Below, piece after piece: positions 1 to 12,119 of a stretch of DNA of 64,000 nt (positions are counted from its first letter, which is position 1; every line of letters begins with the position of its first letter). Below the pieces are notes generated by a model. It saw only the letters and a list, made by a program, of their open reading frames with translations, did no database searches and was not told the origin of the DNA. The stretch is from NCBI GenBank assembly GCA_019321725.1, contig CM033110.1:9479278-9543277 (forward strand), written 5' to 3'. The translations under genes and the position numbers were made by a program. The DNA comes from Paulownia fortunei. Its lineage: Eukaryota; Streptophyta; Magnoliopsida; Lamiales; Paulowniaceae.

Positions 1-1535
1 AGAAAGAGGGTCATTTTTTCCTAAGTCCATCATGTGTAGATCAAAATATATGCAAAAAATCACTTGGACTTTGCAAGTGATTGTTGGGCTTGCATTAAAT
101 TCAAAATAAACATGTTTATAGACTTGTGCAATTTTTGTATTTTAGGCATAATTCTATGTTCAAAATCCTTATGGACCTAAATCTTACTTAATTTGAAAGT
201 CAAGAGATAGAACTACAACTTTTTTGTTGGAAGCTCAGTCCAATTCAACATTGATTATAGCAAAAAATCCAAGTGTGTGCATTAGAAATGATCTATCTAT
301 GCTAACACATACCTTTAAATCAAGCATAACTTTCTCTCTAATAGTTTAAATTAGGTGATTCAAGTTGAAAAAATTAAGCTAATAGAGCAATACACAATTG
401 TTATGTTGATTACTTTTCCAAAATCAGTTGATTGCATAGAGAAAAATGTGTGACAATATTCGAATTTGAAAAGGACATGTGAATTTAGAGCACATTTGAA
501 GTTAATTTGGAGTGCATTTGGAAATGCCAATTTAGGCACTTTTCTACTATAAATAGGGGCTGTTGAATAGCATTCAAGATACACAAAAATCATTAGAAGC
601 GGAAAAAAAAATTATTGTTGTCTTTCTTTAGGCTAAATTTTCTAGTAGTAATGTAAGTTTTTAAGTAGTAATGGAAATGTATTCTCTAGTTTCTCTTCTA
701 TTTTTAGTCTTTTCTACTTTCATTATATTTTTCTAAATTTCATTTAACTGATGAGAAAGAGTGAACCTCTTGATGGAGGAAGATGAATGATTATAAAAGT
801 GCATAATGTTCAGGTGTTTGTATTATTGTTTTAATAATTGATTGAAACCCTCCTTGTTTTGTGGTGCTTTTTGATTTTTGTATCACTAATAACCCAACAA
901 ATACTTTAGTTCATTTATCTTATTGTATGGTTCTACTCCACCGATTGCTAACGTGAATACTTAATCCCGTAAATAAATATTAGCATTAAAATACTTCTTG
1001 TTTAGTGACGATTCTTGATTTATGTATCACTAATGACACAATAAATACTTGGTTCATTTAGTTTATTGTATGGTTTTACTCTACCGACAACTAACGTGAA
1101 ATCTTGATTTGTTGTAGATAATGATGTGCATAAATACTTGATCCCATAAATAAGTATTCGTGTTAAGAGATAATTTGCAAACAGTAAGACAATATCATGA
1201 TTACCTTAATGCATAAGTTATTTGATAACATCTTCCCATTAGAACCTTCATTATGTATGGATTCCAATAGTGACATTTAAAAGAGGTAAAAAGAATAAAT
1301 AATTGTTCTTCTATCCAAAACTCAAGAGCTGGTCCCTAATTCTCAGTACTTTTATTACTTTTATTTCTTAGTTATAACAAATTTTTTTTATATTCTAAAC
1401 CACATAAAACCCATATCTTAAGAAATATAATCCTGAAAATTTCAAACAACTTCCATGTGGATCAACCTTGGATTCCCAAAAAATTTATTACTTGACATAA
1501 CTCGTACTTGAGCTTGCAACCTCAAAGTTGTTGCA
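1..1535 (+). mobile_element. Athila/Tat-type LTR (family A), 5' end outside window
   Basis: From about 750 to 1535 this matches the reverse complement of 27030-27830, where the same LTR is followed by a tRNA-Asp-type primer site. That comparison places the LTR 3' end at ...GTTGTTGCA, position 1535. No primer binding site follows here, so this is a 3' LTR or a solo LTR. A TATA box with a short downstream leader sits at 548-555. The stretch 770-1130 holds two diverged copies of a segment around 'ttgtatcactaat...ttattgtatggtt'. The left boundary lies outside the window. The assignment to Athila/Tat rests on the 27-kb copy. Confidence 0.75.
548..555 (+). promoter_or_regulatory. TATA box of family A LTR
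   Basis: TATAAATA followed by GGGG sits in the middle of the LTR, where the U3/R promoter of a plant LTR retrotransposon lies. It would drive transcription rightward. There is no evidence that it is active. Confidence 0.5.
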
Positions 1536-1539
1536 AGGG

Positions 1540-2560
1540 TTTTGACGGAAGGACCGAACTGTAATAGTATGGTATTCGTAATTGGAATAAGTTCGTATTT
1601 CACCTAAGATTAGGAGTCATGATGCACATCTTAGGTACGTCCAATGACTTGTGGGTTTTTGAAATTAAAAAGGTTAATTGCAAGAGAATTAATTAATTAT
1701 ATTAATTATTTAGAATAATTAAATTGTTCAATTAACTTATAAGAGTTGTGAGCCTACAACTAGCCTAGAGTGAACTTATGGGATCATGCACTAAGTTGGA
1801 AAGAGTACACCAGCTAGATTATATTCAAGAGTTGGATTAAATTAATTAATGGAGATTAACTAATTTGGGGCTCAAAATTGATTTAAAGAGTTAAATAAAT
1901 TTATCTAATTAAAATAATATAATTATTTAATTAAACATAATAAGATTAGGGAGCCCATGTGGAACTAATTAATTAATTGATATGATCAAATAATTAAGTA
2001 GGGTATAAATTAGTTTAAGGAGTTAAATTAATTATCCGATTAAATAATATATTTACTTAATTGAACCTAATATGATTAGGAGCCCTACCTATGACCAAGT
2101 TAATCAATTAATTAAACAGGACATACTAGATAATAAGATTATTTAATAGATTCTAATATGATTAGAAAGCCCAAGTGGAACTAATTAATTAATTAATTTG
2201 ATCAATTGAATAAGTTGGGTTTATTTAATTGATAGAGATCAATTAATTGGACTTAATTAATTTACTTAAAATTTAACCCCCCAGCTAATGGGCGAGTAAG
2301 AGGCCCATTTGGAAGTTAAATTATAAGAATTAAATTTTTTTTACAGTTTGATAGAAATAAAGAATCAAATAAGGAAGGTAGCAAGTGGAACTCTAGTAGG
2401 ACTAGGGTTGGAGGAGTCCTACATAAGGACTCCCCCATATGGCCGTATTTTTACTAGCATTCTTGAGAGAAAAATATACCAACAAGAGAGAGAAATTCCC
2501 CATTTTCTTCTTGTTGTTTTGATTCCTTTCCTCTATCAAAAGGTTTAACCTTTTGATCAT
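1540..2560 (+). repeat. AT-rich dispersed repeat R2 (longest copy)
   Basis: This stretch shares long similarity with two other places: 22480-22735 in the same orientation (around 'aggagtcatgatgcac' and 'gacttgtgggtt') and 29888-30012 in the opposite orientation. Inside it, a sub-repeat built around 'gattagg-gagccc' plus AATTAATTAATT recurs at about 1938, 2067 and 2151. No protein is recognised. It is probably an LTR or non-coding part of a retrotransposon. A 66-codon ORF at 2348-2548 shows no family signature. Confidence 0.55.
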
Positions 2561-3440
2561 AGGCTCAATTCTATTCACTAGTTAGATTAAGAATTGAACT
2601 CCACTTATTCTAAAGTAGAATAGACTTATTGGGACTACTAGCATAAACTTAATTGGTGTGGAAATATCTAATGTATGGATACGTTTAGAGAGGTGACGCT
2701 TGGTACTATAAGCAAACCATTTCAACAAGAGGGGTATAGAATCAAAATTCGAGAATGCAGTTCATGGATGGACTCAAGATTCACGAAGATTCTCATGGAG
2801 AGATAATGATTTGAATCGTTACATGCATTTTCTTCAATCAGAGTGCAAATCGAGGTAAAAGTTTATGAAACCTTCCTACTTTAGGTAATAGGAAATGCAC
2901 AACTAAGTAATCATGAAAGGTTTTTGGAATTCATATTTTTATTATATGTGATGTAATTTAGTTTAATGTCTATGAAACTTTTTAAATTCCAATGTGTTTA
3001 CATTTCTCGAGACTGCACGATCCCAACTAAAACTTCCCCATAAACTTGAGATTGGTTACCCCATAAACTTCCCCATTAATGGAGATTGAGAAAGAATTAC
3101 AAAGTAAAGTTTTATGAGGTGAGTCTTCTGTTTATATAGAGCTAAATAGTATTGTATATAAGTTAAAATTTCTAAAAGTACAACGGTTATAATTTTTTGA
3201 AAATTTTGTATTCTTTTATCGTTAAGGTAATACGAAAATGACTGTAAAAAAGTGACAGTTGATAGTACTTAGGTAAATTTCCAGTAGTTTTAAAAAATCA
3301 CTCCAATAAGATTTTGGAATGAGTACCTGATAACTATGGTTGTTTTGAAAGAAGATCACTCTACTAGTAAACACGACTACTCTTGAAGAAAAATACACTC
3401 TACTAATAATTAAGACTCTTTGACTAGTTGACTTACTGAA
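2561..3440. other. Unassigned sequence
   Basis: I see no coding region, LTR terminus or RNA gene. It lies between repeat R2 and the 3' end of the minus-strand copia element. The 3' LTR of that copia element is expected here, but I could not match it to the 5' LTR at 8454. Confidence 0.4.
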
Positions 3441-3499
3441 AATATATATGTTCCCCCTATGTTCCGTGCCTAGACAATTAAGCATCAAGATCAATCATA

Positions 3500-4930
3500 C
3501 CAAGTTCATATCTTAAAGTGACAAACCTAGATTCACATAGGGCTTTTGTGAATGTCAGTTAACTGTTGCACAAAGTTGATACATTGAGTGTCATGTAGGA
3601 TCGTTAGAGAGATATAGCACTTATATTATCAAAGTAGATAGGTGTAGGTTGTGTAGTGATTCCATAGTCCTCCAATTGTAGTTGCATCTATATAATGTAA
3701 GTGCAGTAACTTCCAGCAGTGATGTACTCAGCTTCAGCTATTGATGCAGCTATGGAAGTCTACTTCTTGCTGAACCAAGACACAAGTTGAGTGCTTAGCA
3801 CTTGATAAGTTCTACAAGTGCTTTTTTTATCTATCTTACAATTTGCATAATCAATATCTGAATATCAAATTAGATAAAAAGTAGAATCCTTTGGATCCCA
3901 AAGTCCCACATTTAGTGTTCCTTTAAGGTATTTAAAGATCCTTTTAGCAGATAAGTAATGGGATTGCTTATGGGATTGAAGTCATGTACATATACATACA
4001 ACAAACATAATATGTGTGGTATGCTGGCAGTCAAGCAGAGTAGTGAACCAATTAAACCTTTGTACATGGTTACAATATTAACATTTTCATCTTTGTCTAT
4101 GCACCTATTGGGATTTTGGTTGGGTTGCATCTTTCCATTTCAAATTTCTTCAACGTATCCCTCATGTATTGTTCTTGATTTATAAAGGTTCCTTTCGGTA
4201 GTTGTTTCACTTGTAGTCATAAAAAGAAATTTAATTCATCTATCATGCTCATTTCAAATTTAGTCTGCATCATCTTAGAGAATTTCCCATGCAAATCTTT
4301 GTTAGTGGATCTAAAAATGATACCATCAACATAAATTTGAACAAGTAAAATGTCAGACTCAAGTTGTAATTTAAAAGATGTAGTATCTACTTTACCTTTG
4401 ACAAACCCATTCTGAATTAAGAAGTTTTCAAAGGTGCCATATAATGTTGTGGGTGCTTGTTTTAACCCATATAGTGCTTTGTTCAACTTGTATATATGAT
4501 TTGTAGTTGAGTGGTCCACAAAGCCAGGGGTTGCTCCACATAAACTTCTTCTATGAGGTATCCTCTAGGAATACACTTTTCATATCCATTTTGTAAACTG
4601 TGAAGTCTAATCTTTGTTGGTTCTGGGCTTGACATAGGTGTAAAAGTTTCATCAAAATATATACCTTCTTCCTATGAGTATCTTTTTGCTACTAATCTAG
4701 CCTTGTTCATCTATTTTTTTCTATAAACCCTTTGAGTTTTAAGTATCCCTAGAAGTGATGGTCTTGGAACACATATCCACACTTGGTTTATTTCAAATTA
4801 AGTGAGTTTTTGTTGCATCTTCTATCGAACATGGATTAGTAAGAGCTTCTTCTCCCTTCTTTGGCTCCACTTATGAAAGAAATCTTAGACACATAACTTA
4901 AATTTGCAATGCACATCTTATTCTAACTCT
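3500..4930 (-). pseudogene. copia reverse transcriptase / RNase H remnant
   Basis: The 100-residue open stretch 4217-4519 carries the copia RT motif [10 protein letters not shown] and a catalytic box YVDG (residues 63-66, codon for Gly at 4322-4324) where active copia enzymes have YVDD. The loss of the second Asp should abolish polymerisation. Upstream (4520-4900), in broken frames, are readable RT pieces such as 'NKARLVAKRYS' and 'EEGIYFDETFTP'. Downstream, 3912-4130 encodes the linker to RNase H, around 'MYKGLIGSLLCLTAS'. RNase H continues to about 3500 in several frames. The piece belongs to the minus-strand copia element and is certainly non-functional. Confidence 0.85.
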
Positions 4931-5399
4931 TGTGGTTGATTTCTAATTACCAATTCTATAGGGTGATCATTCAGCCATATTTGGTCTAGTTGCAATCTAG
5001 TCCTCTACATTTATGGAAACTCTACTACGTTGAGGTTGCTTGAACCTTCCTGATTTGTTTCTAATAGGTGAGCGTTTCCATCCTCATTGTCCTAATCTTC
5101 AATGGGTCCAACATTCTTAATGCCGATGTAGATATTATCCCCACCATCACTATTCAACTTTAGATGTGCCATCTTCTTGGTTTCTTCACTAGCTCAATCT
5201 ATATCATGAGAATGTGCCTTACTTGGCTTATTGTTAATTACATTAAAAGACAACATTAGTAGATTCTTCCACAACTAAAGTTCTATTATTTAAGACTCTA
5301 AACTAATTGAAGAATAACAAAGAAATACCCCTTCATCAGATTTAGCATCAAATACATGGAGTTGATCTTGGTCATTGTTGTGAATGTAGCACTTGTAGC

Positions 5400-6360
5400 C
5401 AAATATGTGGAAGTATGAGATGTTGGGCTTCCTTCATTTCCATAGTTCATAAGAGTTTTGTAATGTTGTTTGTTGATCTTGCGTCAATTGTGAGTGTAGC
5501 AAGTAGTGTTCATAGCTTCTGCCTAAAACATCTTTGGAAGCTTATATTTTGCGAGCATTGTTATGTTTGCTTTCTCGAGTGTTTTGTTTCTCTATTCACC
5601 TACTCTATTTTGTTGAGGAGTTCTTGCTGTAGAGAATGAAATTGGACATGAATACTTTGCAGAGTATTCATGCCCAATCCATTCTTAGCACAGAATTTCT
5701 CTACTCCACTAGTAATAAATTCAGTACCTTTATCTACTGTTTGGATTCTTTTCACCAGCTCCATCAGCTTGTCAAAGGTTTCATCCTTGCTTTGTAGGAA
5801 TACCACCTAGGTGTAATTTATGTAATCATCCATGACTACTAGAGTGTATCTTGTTTTGCTTATTGATTGTTTGTACTTGTCCAAATAAGTCCATATGTAA
5901 CAGTCTTAGTGCTCTAGTGTTTGGCAGTGATTAAAGCTTTGACATAATAGTAATTATTAGAAAATTCAACAATAAGGCCTTTATCTCAAAATTAGCTTAT
6001 GCTCAACAAATTGTGTTTAAGACCTTGAACATAAGATATTTTATGAATTTTAATGTTACCTCTGCATACTTTACCTCCAACCTTAGTTTTGGCTTTTTGA
6101 ATCATCAACAAAGGCAAACTTAGGTCTACAACCTCTAACCTTAGTTTTGGCTTTTTGAATCATCACCAAAGGCAACCTTAGGTCTACAACGTCTAACCTT
6201 AGTTTTTGCTTCTTAGGTCCTTTTGTAGACTTGAAGTCCATCAATTTAGTCTTGTCTGTAGTCACATGTCTTGAACATCCATTAAGTATGTACCACAAGG
6301 GTGACACATTGAATGCCCTGTGTAGTTGACTTTTAGGTACCCATTTCATTTTGGGTTCTA
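5400..6360 (-). pseudogene. copia protease / integrase remnant
   Basis: The open stretch 6083-6349 contains the copia protease neighbourhood, but the catalytic Asp-Ser-Gly is replaced by Leu-Asn-Gly (in 'WYILNGCSRHVT'). Between about 5800 and 5910 the integrase core start is legible in broken frames as 'LLHMDLFG'. The stretch 5600-5806 continues integrase, with 'KDETFDKLMELVKRIQ'. Stops and frameshifts separate all pieces. A 58-bp tandem duplication at 6081-6196 lies inside the region. On the minus strand it sits between gag and RT, as copia order requires. Confidence 0.75.
6081..6196. repeat. Tandem duplication, two 58-bp units
   Basis: Two head-to-tail copies (6081-6138 and 6139-6196) start with 'ccttagttttggcttt'. 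They differ at a few positions and are followed by about 15 bp of a third copy. It lies inside the copia protease remnant. 58 is not a multiple of three, so the duplication itself shifts the frame. Confidence 0.85.
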
Positions 6361-6599
6361 CAATGTCAGTGTCTTTCGATGCCCTTATTTATTTGATCTT
6401 TCTTGTTTGAGGTCCAAAATTCTTTGATTTTCTTCAAACAAAAGTATTATTATATGCATGCCATGTAGTCCTATGATAATATTTATGTCTTACAGGTTAG
6501 TGGTATTGGTGTATAGGTGAATAATAGGCTCTGTGTCATATAATTAAGTAATAGTGAGCATGGCGTGCATGTGAGTGATCAGTATATCCTCTGTGAGGT

Positions 6600-8310
6600 C
6601 TTCCAAATCTATCATGTTACTAATAGTAGACTCTCACATTTCTGCTCTGGCGCATTTCAGTAAGTTATCATATATTTGATTTCTTAAAATCTCATTTCCT
6701 GGAATCCTTTCTGCCTGAGTTATAGTATCTATTATCCCTCCAAACTTTTGAACTTTGTTTCTTAAGTGATTGGAATTTGGCAGGTTTCTATTCATCCATA
6801 TGTCCAATCCTACTTTTGGCTCTCTTAGCCTTATATAACTTATGAATTCCATTCTGATACATAGTTTGACTCTGGTTGATCTTGCTTAGCACAAAGATAA
6901 TCTCTCTCTTTTCTTTGGAAAGATTCTCTTTGGCAGTAGCTTGTGCCATAGAGATACTAGCAGTGTTTTAGTGCTCTAATCCTCATCAAGATTTGTCATC
7001 AAATACCCTTTTCTTGTTCATTAGGCTATCTATAATTAGCTTATCTAGCTATGTATATTTTGTAGTTAGCTTAACTCCTACATTGGAAACTGATGTAATG
7101 TCATGCTTGAGTTGATTACTCTGAGTCTTGATTTTTTCTATGCAGCTTTGTTGGATTTCTAACTCAACCTTTAGAGTTTTGCACCGACTCTTTAACTGAT
7201 TTTTCTCCTCATTGAGCTATGTGTTTGTGTCAGTAATGCTTTGAAGATCTTCGTGATTTTCTTTAAAGCTCTAATAAGATCTTCTTTAGGCAAGTCAACT
7301 AAGTTGTAAGGGATTACCTCACTACTCTATGATGTTGAGTTATCTACATCATTTGCCATAAAGCACATTGATGTCTCCTTATAGTCCTGTCACTAGCACT
7401 TAAGGAGACTGATTTATATCTTAGTGGGTTGTTTGTTGGTTGCAGCTTCAGCAACAAGCATTATTCATTTTCCTTTTTTCTCATCCTTAGTGTATTTTTG
7501 TATTGGAAGTTAAGAAGAGTCACTAGCAAAGTCATCTGCTTAAGTTCTTGTTTAACTTCACTTTTGTTCTTTTTTTTTTCTTCTTCATAAACTTCTTAAA
7601 TTTTTAAGCAAAAATGCCAGATATTCATCACTTATTTGGTTAGTGGCCTTGTCACTTAACTCAATCGCTACAAGTATAGTGGTCTTTTGTGATGATGTTG
7701 ATGGCTTTTCTTCACTTCTTTTTCCAATCTCAAACTCATAAGCTTTTAGGTCAGAGTCGTGTAGGCTCATTAGAGACGACTTCTTTGATTCCTTCATTGC
7801 AACCGTCTTCATATCCCACTCCTTGGGGCAGTGTGCTATGATATCCTTGGGCACCATTTTCTTTTTTCGTATATTCCTTGCCTAGAGAAGCAAGTTCATT
7901 TAAGAGGTTAGAGAACCTCTTTCCAATCTTGTCTAAAGTTTCTCCAGAGTTCGTTTTGAAGTTTTCAAACTTCTATACAATGAGAGATACTTGGTTTTCT
8001 TTGATCTGGTTTGTGCCTTCAAATGATGGTGGTTTTACCCCACATCTCCTTCGCATTTTGCGCTTCTTTTATCTTGCTGAACATTACTTTACCTGTGGTC
8101 TTGAACAGAATATTGTTAGCCACATTATCAAGGTTAGCTCTTATTTTTTCAGTATCTGTCCACTCGGTCTTAGGCTTTGGCACATAATCACTAGCTCTAG
8201 TTGTGTCCACTTTGGTTATTTCGATAGGTCCATCTTCAATAACATACCACATTTCATCATCTATGGCCATCAACTGCCTGCATGTGAATTTTCCAAGTCG
8301 TGACATTCTT
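6600..8310 (-). pseudogene. copia gag remnant (UBN2/DUF4219-type)
   Basis: Gag is the nucleocapsid precursor that packages the element's RNA into cytoplasmic particles. The first 95 residues (8306 to 8019) match the N-terminal part of plant copia gag, seen in the order 'EMWYVIEDGP', 'EWTDTEKIRANLDNVANN' and 'KEAQNAKEMW'. The stretch 7857-7585 carries the middle part ('CPKEWDMKTVAMKESKKSSL'), and 6852-6634 further pieces. No clean CCHC zinc knuckle is visible. The frames are separated by stops. The start at 8306 lies about 130 bp after the primer binding site, as expected for gag. Confidence 0.75.
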
Positions 8311-8440
8311 CAAGAGCGAACCTTAGAATATTAGAAAGAGCAATGCTGTCAATGTTCTCCATGCTGAAGAACTATGCAAGTTATTATGGATAAAGATTCA
8401 AATCGCTTAGATTAGAAAATGAAGTTTCATGAATCAATCG

Positions 8441-8451
8441 TTCTGATACCA
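8441..8451 (-). other. Primer binding site, initiator-Met tRNA type
   Basis: On the minus strand TGGTATCAGAA lies two bases after the LTR end ...GGGACCAACA. TGGTATCAGA is the usual plant copia primer site complementary to initiator tRNA-Met. It fixes the orientation and 5' LTR boundary of the minus-strand copia element. Confidence 0.9.
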
Positions 8452-8453
8452 CT

Positions 8454-9100
8454 TGTTGGTCCCAAGTAGTTTGAAAATGTTGGGGGAGGGGGTGGTGAAT
8501 ACACATTTCAAAAGAATTTAGAGTTGAAAAACTTACACAGTTTTTTCAAAGTTTAGTCACCTATTTTGTTGAAAATGTTTTGAGTGCGCAAAAATAAAAG
8601 TCCTTCATTCTTTTATATTGGGGTCCCAAGGATAGATTTTATCCATTTTTCCAGAATTTTAGTAACTCTCCTTGTATGGAATGGCAGTTGTGATTCATCT
8701 CCTAACAAACTGCATCAGTCCTCAATCCATTGGATATTTTTTAGCCCGACTAAGTCTCTGCTCTCGTCTTGGACTATGTTGTTTTATCTTAAAGCATTTT
8801 TCACTTCATTTTTTGCTCTTGTTCTCACTTCATTGCTCTGATCTTGCTCAATTGAGTTAGACTATTATTCTTTCTCCTGTTTCACTTTGTTGATCTTCTT
8901 TGCTCTACTTTGATTTGCTTTCCTCAGCCGACTTCCACTGCTCTCCTCAACTGAACTTCACTCCTTTGAAAATAACTCTTACAACTATTTTACTAACAAA
9001 TAAAAAAGTAAAGAGATTTGAGAGTCCTATATAAAAACCGTAATCATCGTAAAAAATGATATACAAAATATTTCTAATAGTAACCACTTTAAGTTATTTT
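8454..9100 (-). mobile_element. 5' LTR of the SIRE-like copia element (outer end unresolved)
   Basis: The inner boundary is clear: the minus strand reads ...CCCAAGTA... to GGGACCAACA, then the primer site. A possible TATA (TATATAGGA, minus strand, near 9030) would fit a promoter. The outer end is not evident. A TGTTGGAAAAC on the minus strand near 9655 could be the LTR start and would give about 1.2 kb. The plus-strand ORFs at 8584-8860 have no family signature and are not called. Confidence 0.55.
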
Positions 9101-12000
9101 ATCAATGTACGATGAACTTCAAATCTACTTAAAATTAGAATTATTTGAAATTTTTAACTCTAAATCTTTTTTTCAAACTCAATAAATCCAAATGCAACTA
9201 TATAAGTATTTTTTTAGACTTATCGTCTACTAAAGACACAAGTAATTCACTATAGTGCAGAGCAATCAAGAGAAAAGCACATTAAAAAATTGATGAAGGT
9301 AAAAGGGAAAAGAAGTTATACTTCTTCACTAAAAATGAAAAAGATTAAAAGAAAAAAGAATTGCTACCCAATGATCCAAAAACTAAAAGATTTTGTATAT
9401 GAATTAGCACGCACGATCACATGATTTGCTATTTGTGTCTATAAATAAATATCAGATTGGTGCTATTGATTTTTGAGGGATATAATTGTTGAAGAATGAT
9501 TGAAGTAGTTGGAGGTTCCAGCTACAAACACAAACATTTCGGTAGAGATATACGGGAAGTGTGCCCTGTAAAAATCTTTCTGCGAATTAAGTCAAATACT
9601 TGTACAGGAATTAATGAAATATTAGAACAATAAAGATATTAATGAGTTTTCCAACAATATGGATTTGAGGAAATTTTAGTAATTTAAGTAGGTATTGAAT
9701 AGATAACACTATCTCATGATGGGGCTATAGATTGGAGAGCCGGAGTTAAGTCAAGTCATGTCAAGGGGCATTTCTTTTTATCTCTTCCTACAGTTTAATT
9801 TAACAGGCAATGACTATCACGCCCTTACTAAATATAATTGGACCCATCAATATTTACGTCATGTTGTTTTTTCGTTATTAAGTTCAACAACTTAAAGTAT
9901 TTTTTAAGTAATTTTAAATAGAATATTCATTGTAAAATCTAAAGATTCTATATTATCAAAATTTTTAGAAAATTGATGCAAAAAAGTTAGACAGTTAAAT
10001 TGTACTGTGACAAACAACAACAACAAAAAAAAAAAAAACGTTTAATTTCAAAGAACAAGTTATATGAAAACAAAATTTTCATACCTTCTTAGTGCCTTTA
10101 ACTTTTACACTTATGCTGTTAAAACATAAAAAAAGGAAAGAAAAAAGCAATTAATATACAGTTTTTATATATTTCCTGAAAAATACAAGAAGCGAAGATG
10201 TGAAGTATATGTGCATCCTGAGATTGGGCAGAAAGAAAGAGCAAAGTAGCATGAATCTTTTCTATCCAAAAAAATTTATAACTGTTATGGATCTAAGCAA
10301 CAAAAGAATAAATGCAGCAATAAATGAAAGCCAGGTGTCAACAGGAAAGGACACGTGTACATCCAACCGCAAACAGCTGGCAGTGCACACTCAGCCATAA
10401 CCGTTTCTCGCATTTTTGCAGTTGGATTGGGCTGTCCGTGCTCTGGACATGATATATATTTCTGAATGAATACAACACTTTTTTCTTCTTTTTTTTTTCT
10501 TTTTTTTTGGCTTCCATCTGGTTGTCCTCACATGTCATGCCTTCAACTGAACCCCTCACCTCACAAGTGGCAATCAAGATTTAATATAACCTCAATATAA
10601 TTAGGTATAAGTCAAAGTCGGGACTTGAGTTGAAAGTCGAGCCGAGTGTGTTTGAGGTAACTTTGAGTTAAATTAAATCTAAACTTGTGTTATATTAAAT
10701 AAGAATGTAAAAATATATAGTGCATGCTTTGTTGCAAAATGATCACTCATTAAAATTTTATTTTTTAAAATAAAAAAAATCTTTTAAGATTATCATCTTA
10801 CAAAATAATAATATACCGTCACAAACTCTCAATTTCTATTTTTTAGAATAATAATATAAATACATTCTCAATTTTTACTTTCTGGACCACATCTAAACTC
10901 CCAATGGGAATCAAAACATGGCCCATTTTTTGAGGTAGATGGACTACAAAATTATCTATAAAAACATGTACATGATTTGATTACTTACAAAAAAAAAAAA
11001 ATTAATTTTGTTCTTGTCAGTTATATTTGATACAATTAGTTCAATTATTGGTTATTGGGTAATATAAATTGATTCATTAACTGTGAGAAAATAATAAGAG
11101 GAAGAAGAAAGAAATTTGAATTGGCGTAAAATTTGTATGTATTTTTAAATCAAATTCAAACTAAAAAAACATAGTAAAACCTTGACTCAAAAAATATTCA
11201 GTCTAAATTTGAGTCAAGTTTGAACTAAACAAACTTAACTTTAAGTTATAGACCAAGTGTGAATTCGTATTCCATGGTGAAGTTCAAATTTTAAAATTTT
11301 TGGTTTTCATAATCTACTTTTATGAACTTTTAATTATTTATAGTACAAATAAAAAAATTAAAAAGTACCTTATAGTTGCAATGTTATTATAAACATAGAC
11401 AAGAGTCATGCTTTCTCATAAAGGCATGGATTCCTGCCTTCTTATTTTTTTTCCTTTTCTATTTGAAAAGTTTCTTTTAAACATATTCTAAAAAATACAT
11501 AGAAAAAAAAGAAAAGAAAAAAAAGCGTAGAATCAGTCCACACCTTTTAACAATATATTGTATTTTCCAATAGGCGTAACTCCACCTTGCCTTCAGTTAA
11601 ATGTTCTTCTTTTGCCGATTTCTAATAACTGAAGGCGTGGAAATAGTGTATGCCATTAACAAGAATTTCTCAATTACTTTTTTTAAGAAACTAGAGGCAC
11701 AATTTTGGTATATATTTTTCTGATCAAAAGGTGAGTAATTATGTTCAGTGTACTTTAATTATGCCTTCAATTTTTTTACACAATAATGAGCCTATCCTTC
11801 TTTTCCCCCATTTAATTCTACTCGCACACACACTACACTCATATTACCTCATCTAGTTACATTCGTTTTATTACCTTACTAGTATGCACACTATTAATAT
11901 ATGCCCCTTCTTTATCACTATTGATGCAATTAACCCTGTGTGCGACCAAGCGTATAAGGAGAAGTCTATTGGTACCATTGTCGACATATCTCTATCTTGG
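9101..12000. other. Unassigned region, no recognised gene or element
   Basis: This is the longest stretch that does not resolve into a known element. It is AT-rich with poly-A and poly-T runs. At 10345-10360 there is a G-box/ABRE-like element containing ACACGTGT. An 'AACCGTT' MYB-type site lies near 10400 and a poly-T run near 10490-10508. The ORFs of 66 and 79 codons that overlap at 10200-10577 show no family motif. It could be old host intergenic or promoter DNA, or a decayed repeat. Confidence 0.4.
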
Positions 12001-12119
12001 TCTTGCCTATTCTGATTGTCTCATTCATTTGCAACTTGTTGCAAAAATTATGGTTGTTTTGCTTTCTTAACAAGTGTTAGCTTTTTGGTTAATTATGATT
12101 ATGCCATTGCTTTACTTGT

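Larger units (their letters stand above)
3440..9000 (-). mobile_element. Ty1/copia retrotransposon, SIRE-like, degenerate
   Basis: Reading leftward on the minus strand the order is: LTR end at 8454, primer site at 8441-8451, gag (8306 to about 6600), protease (near 6300), integrase (about 5900-5400), reverse transcriptase (about 4900-4217) and RNase H (about 4150-3500). This is the copia domain order, with integrase before reverse transcriptase. A purine-rich tract 'cataggggga' near 3458-3467 on the minus strand is a candidate polypurine tract. The reading frames hold many stops. The outer boundaries, and therefore any target duplication, are not resolved. The SIRE label comes from the wording of the gag and RT motifs. 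Confidence 0.85.

Noticed and set aside
7878..8303. 141-codon plus-strand ORF
   Set aside because: It lies opposite the recognisable copia gag on the minus strand (8019-8306) and shows no motif of its own.
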